Part shown: one piece after another, positions 5,653 to 10,770 of the stretch
Layout: each line of letters opens with the position of its first letter
Numbering within the stretch: position 1 is the stretch's first letter
From: Actinomycetota bacterium
Lineage (GTDB): Bacteria > Actinomycetota > Acidimicrobiia > Acidimicrobiales > Ilumatobacteraceae
DNA length: 10,770 nt
Direction of reading: 5' to 3'
Assembly: GCA_026393655.1 (NCBI GenBank)
Contig: JAPKZT010000150.1
Location: 1-10,770, forward strand
The notes under the pieces: model-generated
What the model saw: the letters and a program-made list of their open reading frames with translations, nothing else
What the model was told of the DNA's origin: nothing
The model's database searches: none
Translations under genes and position numbers: made by a program

Positions 5653-5967
5653 ATGCCTACAAAACGTACACCTGCAAAAAAAACAGTCGCCAAAAAGACT
5701 GCCTCCAAGAAAACAGCCGCTAAAAAAACAGCGGCGAAAAAAACAGTCGCGAAAAAGGCGAGCAGTCCTGCTAGGCCCCTTCCCAAGATCAGTGATCTCA
5801 AAGCAACTGCAAATCGAGTAGCAGCATCCAAGGAACTAGGTAAGAAGTCTGGTGTGAGCAGTGCATCTCGAACCAAGTCTTCGGCAGGCACGGCACCAGT
5901 TGTTGATCTTGCTAAAGCATGGGATGCTTTGGTCAAATGGTTTAAAGAACTCGTAGGTCAAAAATAA
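5653..5967 (+). CDS. Small lysine-rich, histone-H1-like protein
   Basis: This 104-residue, strongly basic protein begins with six five-residue units (PAKKT, VAKKT, ASKKT, AAKKT, AAKKT, VAKKA) at residues 7-36. Such AKKT tails occur in histone H1-like proteins and in the C-terminal tail of mycobacterial HupB, where they contact DNA. A Pro-, Ser- and Lys-rich linker follows at 37-82. The C-terminus, 83-104 (VVDLAKAWDALVKWFKELVG), looks like a single amphipathic helix with two tryptophans. No folded HU domain is present, so it is not a full HupB. A nucleoid-, RNA- or membrane-binding role is inferred. I chose ATG 5653 because a promoter would place the transcript start there. ATG 5647 is possible, and a TTG at 5635 lies upstream of the proposed -10 box. 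The acyl-CoA synthetase, with a similar tail, follows 50 bases downstream. Confidence 0.75.
   Translation: MPTKRTPAKKTVAKKTASKKTAAKKTAAKKTVAKKASSPARPLPKISDLKATANRVAASKELGKKSGVSSASRTKSSAGTAPVVDLAKAWDALVKWFKELVGQK
5671..5760 (+). repeat. Six 15-bp coding repeats (AKKT pentapeptides)
   Basis: Six tandem 15-base units encode the basic pentapeptides of the lysine-rich protein. The DNA copies are imperfect, with shared AAAAAAACAG-type cores, so they may be prone to copy-number change that would preserve the reading frame. Confidence 0.85.
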
Positions 5968-5981
5968 ACCAATTGTTTTTG

Positions 5982-6011
5982 TTGCGTTCAGATATTTCTG
6001 ACAACTAGTCT
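5982..6011 (+). promoter_or_regulatory. Promoter of the acyl-CoA synthetase with an inverted repeat in its spacer
   Basis: TTGCGT (5982-5987) and TAGTCT (6006-6011) are 18 bases apart, and ATG 6018 begins seven bases after the -10 box, which again implies a leaderless transcript. The spacer contains a perfect inverted repeat, TCAGA (5988-5992) and TCTGA (5997-6001), around TATT. It could be a repressor or activator site; this is an inference. Confidence 0.5.
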
Positions 6012-6017
6012 GTGGCA

Positions 6018-7802
6018 ATGGCCACAGCTAAACGAAAAACAGTAAAAAAAACCACTAAGAAATCAGTAAAGCGAAGCGCTAAAAAGAGCACGCGTAAAGC
6101 AGCCAAGAAAAAAACTGTAAAAAAGACAGTTAAAAAGAGCACGCGTAAACTTGCTAAAAAGAAGAGCCCAAAAAAGAGCGGTAAAAAGACGGTTACGAAA
6201 AGCGTAAAGAAGCGAGCGACAACAGTTCGTAATCCATTGCACGCGATTAAAGATGTCGGTGGAATTCTCCGTTATCACGCCAAGAAACAGCCGAACGCAG
6301 TTTCTCTTGTGCTGGGCGAACGCACACTTACTTGGGCGCAATTGCTTTCGCGTTCGGCACAAGTTGCACAGGGTTTAAAACGAGCAGGTGTAAAAGCCCA
6401 AGATCGTGTCGCGTTTTTAGACAAAAATGGCATGGAGCACTTCGAAGTTTTCTACGGCTGTGCGTTACTCAACGCAGTCAGTGTCGACGTCAACTGGAGA
6501 CTTGCCGCGCCTGAAGTTCTGTTCATTGTTAATGACTCGCAGGCAGAAGTATTAATTGTCGGCCAAGAGTTCGTGCCAGTACTTGATGCAATTATTAGTG
6601 AGCTTTCGCTCGTAAAAACAATCATCGTGATTGGTGGACATTCGGATCATGATGACTATGAGCGATGGGTCAACGCGCAATCAGCAACCGATCCAAAGGC
6701 GCCAACTAAGAGCAGCGATGTGGCGTTTCAGTTGTATTCAAGCGGTACCACTGGTCGACCAAAGGGTGTGATGTTGACTAATGATAATTATTTTACGCTA
6801 CTTCCCGCTGCGCAAAAAATTTGGCTGTTGTCTGAAACAACAATAAATCTTGTGGCAATGCCACTGTTTCACATCGGCGGTGGCGGCTGGGCAACTGCGG
6901 CACAATATTGTGGCGCGCGCTCAATAATTATGCGTGATGTTAATCCTGCAGAAATAGTTGCGTGGATTGAGAAGTATCGAATCACTCATGCGTTTATGGT
7001 GCCGGCGTTGTTGCAGTTTGCACTTTCAATGCCGAATATCGCAACGACTGATTTCTCGAGCCTCGAACTAATTGTTTACGGTGCGTCACCGATATCTGAA
7101 GCAGTTCTTGAAAGTGCGATTAAAGCATTCAAGTGTCCATTCATGCAGGTCTATGGGTTGACAGAAACGACTGGAGTAGTGACGGTTCTCGGACCAGAAG
7201 ATCACGACTTGAGTTCAGCCAACAAAGGCCGCTTGCGTTCGTGCGGCAAACCGTTTACTGGCATCGAGTTGCGAATCGTAGATTCTGACACCGCTAAAGA
7301 TGTTCCATTGGGGGAAGTTGGCGAAATTTGGATTCGGTCTCGCCAAGTAATGAAGGGCTATTGGAACATGCCTGAAGAAACTGCAAAGTCAATCGTCAAG
7401 GGTCGGTGGTTTAGGTCAGGTGATGCTGGATACTTCGACAAAGACGGATACGTTTATATTTTTGACCGAGTTAAAGACATGATCGTGTCTGGTGGCGAAA
7501 ATGTTTACCCTGCTGAAGTTGAGAATGCGCTGATGGCCCATCCGGCTATCGCCGACGTTGCCGTAATCGGTGTGCCCGACGAAAAGTGGGGCGAAGTACC
7601 GATGGCGCTCGTCGTGCGAAAGCCAGACACGCAAGTCACTGAGAACGAGATTCTTACATTTGCCCGTGAGCGACTTGCTGGGTTTAAGACTCCGAAGACA
7701 GTTGGCTGGGTAGAAGTTTTGCCGCGCAATCCAAGTGGCAAGATTCTTAAAAAAGATCTTCGTGAGCCATACTGGAAGGGTCACACTCGCCGAGTGAATT
7801 AA
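6018..7802 (+). CDS. AMP-forming acyl-CoA synthetase with lysine-rich N-terminal tail
   Basis: This 594-residue protein activates a carboxylic acid through an acyl-adenylate to its CoA thioester. Residues 1-71 are a tail with 28 Lys, 6 Arg and no acidic residue. The adenylating enzyme follows from about 72. It has the ATP loop YSSGTTGRPKG at 240-250, YGLTETTG at 379-386, the ribose-binding SGD at 467-469 and the hinge DRVKDMIVSGGENVYP at 483-498. The C-terminal PSGKILKK at 572-579 includes the catalytic lysine K575. The enzyme part (about 523 residues) is a normal length for FadD-type ligases and resembles medium- or long-chain types such as FadD13; chain length cannot be told. The tail is not part of the family and looks like a histone-H1 tail. 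ATG 6018 fits the promoter; GTG 6012 in the same frame is an alternative. The Rv3520c-like LLM gene follows 48 bases later. Confidence 0.93.
   Translation: MATAKRKTVKKTTKKSVKRSAKKSTRKAAKKKTVKKTVKKSTRKLAKKKSPKKSGKKTVTKSVKKRATTVRNPLHAIKDVGGILRYHAKKQPNAVSLVLGERTLTWAQLLSRSAQVAQGLKRAGVKAQDRVAFLDKNGMEHFEVFYGCALLNAVSVDVNWRLAAPEVLFIVNDSQAEVLIVGQEFVPVLDAIISELSLVKTIIVIGGHSDHDDYERWVNAQSATDPKAPTKSSDVAFQLYSSGTTGRPKGVMLTNDNYFTLLPAAQKIWLLSETTINLVAMPLFHIGGGGWATAAQYCGARSIIMRDVNPAEIVAWIEKYRITHAFMVPALLQFALSMPNIATTDFSSLELIVYGASPISEAVLESAIKAFKCPFMQVYGLTETTGVVTVLGPEDHDLSSANKGRLRSCGKPFTGIELRIVDSDTAKDVPLGEVGEIWIRSRQVMKGYWNMPEETAKSIVKGRWFRSGDAGYFDKDGYVYIFDRVKDMIVSGGENVYPAEVENALMAHPAIADVAVIGVPDEKWGEVPMALVVRKPDTQVTENEILTFARERLAGFKTPKTVGWVEVLPRNPSGKILKKDLREPYWKGHTRRVN
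6078..6179 (+). repeat. Two 51-bp (17-residue) tandem units in the synthetase tail
   Basis: Residues 21-37 and 38-54 of the synthetase tail are a tandem duplication (AKKSTRKAAKKKTVKKT versus VKKSTRKLAKKKSPKKS). At DNA level a 19-base core, TAAAAAGAGCACGCGTAAA, is identical at 6080-6098 and 6131-6149, exactly 51 bases apart. Confidence 0.9.
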
Positions 7803-7837
7803 CTCAAATTTACGGTCCCTTAAAATCGGCGCGAAAG

Positions 7838-7850
7838 AGATTAAAAATCT
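7838..7850 (+). promoter_or_regulatory. Inverted repeat and purine-rich ribosome site before the second LLM gene
   Basis: AGATT (7838-7842) and AATCT (7846-7850) can pair around AAA directly before ATG 7851. The only candidate ribosome binding site, GAAAGAGA (7833-7840), overlaps the stem. The arrangement resembles that before the PAP2 gene. Confidence 0.35.
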
Positions 7851-8906
7851 ATGAAATTATCAATGATGATTAACTACATTTCCGATTTTCAAACAACTGC
7901 CAAGCGAGTTGTTGAACTAGAAAAAGTAGGTCTTGACATTGTTTGGATCGCCGAGGCATACAGCTACGACTCAATTTCGCAAGTTGGTTATTTGGCTGCG
8001 GTTACAGAACGCGTGCAAATTGGTACCGGCATTATCAATGTTTATTCGCGCACTGCTGCATTAACTGCAATGACGGCCGCTGGTTGTGACTATGTCAGCA
8101 ATGGTCGATTTATTTTAGGTCTCGGTGCTTCGGGGCCACAAGTTATCGAAGGCTTTCACGGCATGCCATATGAAAAACCGATGCAACGAACAAAAGAATA
8201 CATCGAAGTTTGTCGCGAAATTTGGAAGCGTGAGAAGCCACTTAGCTATGACGGCAAGACTGTACAAATTCCGCTACCTGCTGGTCAAGGCACCGGATTA
8301 GGAAAGCCGCTGAAGTTGATTAATCACCCGGTTCGGTCAGAGATTCCTGTTTGGTGGGCATCACTTAAAGATAAAAGCGTTGAAGCAACTGCCGAAATGG
8401 CAGATGGGTGGATGCCGGTTTTCTTTTTGCCAGAGAAGTTTCAAAATGTCTGGGGTAAGGCGCTTAAAGCCGGTCAAGCAAAACGTGATACATCTATGAA
8501 GCCACTTGATATTTCTGCAGGCGGGATGTTGCATATTGATGAGTCGCTGACACCCGAAAAACAAAATGAGATTTTAGATTTCGCTCGCCCAAGTTATGCG
8601 CTGTATGTCGGCGGCATGGGCGCACGTGGCAAAAACTTCTATAACGATATTTGTCGTGACTACGGTTACGAAAAAGAAGCAGTCGAGATTCAAGATCTTT
8701 ATCTTGAAGGGAAAAAGATAGAAGCCTCTGCTCTGATCCCGACCGAGTGGCTACAGTTATCGAATCTTGTCGGGCCAAAGAGTTTTGTCAAAGAACGACT
8801 TGGTGCATTCAAAGAGGCCGGAGTCACTGTGTTGCAAGTCAATCCGGTTGGTCCAGACCCAGTGCGCGAAGTTGAAATTCTCCGCGGAATTATTGACGAC
8901 GTCTGA
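7851..8906 (+). CDS. LLM-class F420-dependent oxidoreductase, Rv3520c-like family
   Basis: This 351-residue luciferase-like TIM-barrel enzyme strongly resembles M. tuberculosis Rv3520c as I recall it. Shared segments include GRFILGLGASGPQVIEG at 85-101, KPMQRTKEYIEVCREIW at 109-125, the GTGLGKPLKLINHP loop at 147-160, the ADGWMPVFF strand at 184-192, the YALYVGGMGARGKNFY segment at 249-264 and IPTEW at 296-300. Family knowledge predicts an F420-dependent hydride-transfer reaction in the cytoplasm. The Rv3520c relatives sit in the actinobacterial sterol and lipid catabolism neighbourhood, but their exact reaction is not settled. It lies 48 bases downstream of the acyl-CoA synthetase on the same strand, and the two probably act on related substrates (inference). 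Its 3' end overlaps the convergent MFS gene by 17 bases. Confidence 0.93.
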   Translation: MKLSMMINYISDFQTTAKRVVELEKVGLDIVWIAEAYSYDSISQVGYLAAVTERVQIGTGIINVYSRTAALTAMTAAGCDYVSNGRFILGLGASGPQVIEGFHGMPYEKPMQRTKEYIEVCREIWKREKPLSYDGKTVQIPLPAGQGTGLGKPLKLINHPVRSEIPVWWASLKDKSVEATAEMADGWMPVFFLPEKFQNVWGKALKAGQAKRDTSMKPLDISAGGMLHIDESLTPEKQNEILDFARPSYALYVGGMGARGKNFYNDICRDYGYEKEAVEIQDLYLEGKKIEASALIPTEWLQLSNLVGPKSFVKERLGAFKEAGVTVLQVNPVGPDPVREVEILRGIIDDV

Positions 8907-10125
8907 GTTCTTCGCTTAACTTCTGTCTAACGCTGCGAGTTGCAAACAAATAAATTAACGAAGCGCAAATTGCGAGCAATGCAAACACGGCAATAGTGCC
9001 GCGTGCGCCAATGTATTCAGAGACAACTCCTGCGAGCAAACTACTCAACCCGAGTGACAAAGTAATTAACGCAAAGTCGCCGGCAAGAACCCGACCACGC
9101 ATTTCATCTGGGCAACGCATTTGCAATCCATATGTCGAAAGTGTCCATTGCGCGCCGCCACCCAAGTGCGCAAAACCGATACAAACGCAGGCGACTATAA
9201 AAAATGGTGAGGCAGCAGCGGCGAGATATCCGCCTGCAAAGCCCAGGCCAGCGACACCGCAGACGAGGATCACTTTTGATAAATCATTCTTGACGAATCG
9301 CGCCGCTAATAGCGGCCCGAGAGCACTGCCTAATCCGCGCAGTCCGAGCATGATTCCTCGACCTGCGTCTCCACTTTTGAATGAATCGGCCGCAAATACT
9401 GCAAGTTGGCTGACAACGCCCGCGCCGATTGCAAATGTCATCTTCGACATCAACAGCGACATGATTACTGAGTCAGATTTAGCGAGGTGCAGTGCTTCGC
9501 GCATATCTGAAATCGGACGAATCCTTTTGCTGTGACCTTCCGCCCGTGCTTCTTGCATTGGGCGAGTTACAAGAGCGATTAACCCAGCAGCGACTACAAA
9601 AGTTGCAATGTCGGCGATGAATGCTGCTTGACGACCAAAAATTTGCGAGAAGATTCCGCCGATACCGGCACCAACTGCCAGCATCACACCCCAACTGCTG
9701 CCGAATAAAGCATTTGCTTGGCGAAGTTCATCGGGGTCGCGAGCCAAGTTTGGAATCGCAGCTTCAAGTGCTGGACGCACGAAAGAAGCAAGTGCTGCGA
9801 TCATGCTTTGAGCGACAAAAGCAATCCACACACGCGAGTCGCCAATAAATAAGAATCCACATGCAGCAATTGCTTGAAGAATCGAAACAACGATTAATAC
9901 TTTTCGGCGATCGTGTTTATCAGCAACTGGACCGCCGATCGGTGAAGCCAAAAATGATGGTAGTGAAAATGCAACTAATAATAGAGAGACTAAAAATTTT
10001 GAGCCAGTCAAGTCTTGAACTAAGCCTGCGAGTGCGACAAATGTAAACCAGTCGCCGATGAACGAAAGATTCTGAGCCACAAAAAGCAGTCGTAGTTCGC
10101 GATTTGTTTTTAGAACAGAGAACAT
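8890..10125 (-). CDS. MFS transporter of the MFS_3 / EntS-like exporter group
   Basis: This 411-residue integral membrane protein has twelve likely membrane segments spread from about 13 to 395, with a central charged loop near 188-218. The loop motif GGPVADKHDRRK at 64-75, between the second and third segments, is the classic MFS motif A, and a shortened copy, MRGRV, occurs at 342-346. The segment RPALEAAIPNLARDPDELRQANAL (117-140) is typical of the MFS_3 group that includes the enterobactin exporter EntS and macrolide efflux proteins. The natural substrate is unknown; export of a small molecule driven by the proton gradient is the family expectation. It follows the nitronate monooxygenase gene by 21 bases and is probably in the same unit. 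I see no strong ribosome binding site before ATG 10125. Its end overlaps the LLM gene by 17 bases. Confidence 0.92.
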   Translation of the reverse strand: MFSVLKTNRELRLLFVAQNLSFIGDWFTFVALAGLVQDLTGSKFLVSLLLVAFSLPSFLASPIGGPVADKHDRRKVLIVVSILQAIAACGFLFIGDSRVWIAFVAQSMIAALASFVRPALEAAIPNLARDPDELRQANALFGSSWGVMLAVGAGIGGIFSQIFGRQAAFIADIATFVVAAGLIALVTRPMQEARAEGHSKRIRPISDMREALHLAKSDSVIMSLLMSKMTFAIGAGVVSQLAVFAADSFKSGDAGRGIMLGLRGLGSALGPLLAARFVKNDLSKVILVCGVAGLGFAGGYLAAAASPFFIVACVCIGFAHLGGGAQWTLSTYGLQMRCPDEMRGRVLAGDFALITLSLGLSSLLAGVVSEYIGARGTIAVFALLAICASLIYLFATRSVRQKLSEELRRRQ

Positions 10126-10146
10126 TTAGCTGTTTTTATCTTTATG

Positions 10147-10770
10147 CTATTTAGATTTGCCGAGTTGGCTTAAGATTTTTTCTGCCTGTGCAACAATGTC
10201 GCGAACTAATTCGCCGGCAGGTATCAAACTGCTTACAGCACCAGCGCCTTGTCCCGCGGGGTAGAACTCGCGTGAGGTGTCGACTTGCGTGCCACTTGGA
10301 TGACCGAGATGATTTACATTTGCTTGCGACGATGCAATCGCTTGTTGCGGAAAAGTTTTAATGTCTTGTGGGTTTTGTTCGTAGTGGTTCGTCCACTCGT
10401 TGCGCACAACGCGACATGGCTTGCCCGTATATGAGCGACTTATAACTGTGTCATCTTCGCGGCTCGCGACTAGTGCTTCTTTGTAGCCGTTAACTGCTCG
10501 TGCTTCGGGTGTGGCAATAAACCGAGTGCCGACCCAGATTGCATCGGCGCCAAGTGCAAGTGATGCTGCGAGCCCGCGACCATCAAATAATCCACCGGCT
10601 GCAACAACTGGCACACGTGCAGAAACTGCGTCGACAACTTGTGGCACGAGTGCCATTGTTGCCACGAGCCCAGTGTGTCCTCCTGCTTCGGTGCCCTGGG
10701 CGACAACAAAATCACAACCACTCGCAACTGCGGCTACTGCGTGACGAACTTTTCCGCACATTGATCCGAC
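10147..10770 (-). CDS. Nitronate monooxygenase (2-nitropropane dioxygenase) family, C-terminal part
   Basis: The gene enters from the right edge; 207 codons and the TAG stop (10149-10147) are visible. The frame is open to the last base, beginning Val-Gly-Ser-Met, so the ATG at 10761 is internal (VGS is the usual strand before the helix) and not the start. The family signature AQGTEAGGHTG lies about 38-48 codons in and carries the active-site histidine of nitronate monooxygenases. The FMN phosphate-binding parts follow: VVAAGGLFDGRG and DAIWVGTRF. The C-terminal PAGQGAGAVSSLIPAGELV is also typical. The family oxidises alkyl nitronates with FMN and O2, though many members annotated this way have other, unknown substrates. 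The N-terminal third is outside the window. The downstream MFS gene starts 21 bases later, which suggests co-transcription. Confidence 0.92.
   Translation of the reverse strand, partial: VGSMCGKVRHAVAAVASGCDFVVAQGTEAGGHTGLVATMALVPQVVDAVSARVPVVAAGGLFDGRGLAASLALGADAIWVGTRFIATPEARAVNGYKEALVASREDDTVISRSYTGKPCRVVRNEWTNHYEQNPQDIKTFPQQAIASSQANVNHLGHPSGTQVDTSREFYPAGQGAGAVSSLIPAGELVRDIVAQAEKILSQLGKSK

Noticed and set aside
8996..9535. A 179-codon plus-strand frame within the transporter gene
   Set aside because: It is antisense to a well-supported MFS gene and its Pro- and Ala-rich product looks like a shadow frame.
10147..10761. A complete 204-codon gene starting at ATG 10761
   Set aside because: The frame stays open to the window edge, and the preceding Val-Gly-Ser continues the family's conserved strand, so the ATG is internal.

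Overview
This window looks like a piece of a compact, moderate-GC actinobacterial chromosome. An Acidimicrobiia-type lineage is my best guess, but that is an inference. The support is two luciferase-like (LLM) oxidoreductases of F420-linked families, one of them closely resembling mycobacterial Rv3520c; lysine-rich KKT tails like those of actinobacterial histone-like proteins; two promoters placed so that transcription would begin on the ATG (leaderless mRNA); several GTG starts; and convergent genes whose ends overlap. There are no RNA genes, insertion sequences, CRISPR arrays or phage genes, and no gene-free stretch longer than about 190 bases.

Layout. At the left edge (1-235, minus) is the start of a staphylococcal-nuclease-like lipoprotein. 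Divergent from it is a first LLM oxidoreductase (277-1191, plus). It runs into a minus-strand pair: an SDR dehydrogenase (2049-2855) followed by a phytanoyl-CoA-dioxygenase-like oxygenase (1188-1997). The gap between that pair is filled by four 14-bp tandem repeats, the last of which contains the oxygenase start codon. On the plus strand at 3043-3216 is a 57-residue acidic protein with a clear ribosome binding site and a leader of about 100 nt. A minus-strand group follows: alpha/beta hydrolase (4683-5612), RecB-like Fe-S nuclease (3790-4623) and PAP2 phosphatase (3241-3780).

Divergent from that group lies a plus-strand group. It holds a small lysine-rich protein (5653-5967), an acyl-CoA synthetase with a 71-residue lysine-rich N-terminal tail (6018-7802) and a second LLM oxidoreductase (7851-8906). 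The right end carries minus-strand genes: a partial nitronate monooxygenase (10147-10770) followed by an MFS exporter (8890-10125).

How it fits together: the acyl-CoA synthetase, PhyH-type oxygenase, SDR, two LLM enzymes and nitronate monooxygenase are what one expects of lipid, branched-acid or isoprenoid catabolism using 2-oxoglutarate, NAD(P), FMN and F420. No pathway is complete here and the substrates cannot be read from the sequence. The least ordinary features are the acyl-CoA synthetase with a histone-H1-like tail next to a separate lysine-rich protein, and the tandem repeat that carries a start codon in every copy.
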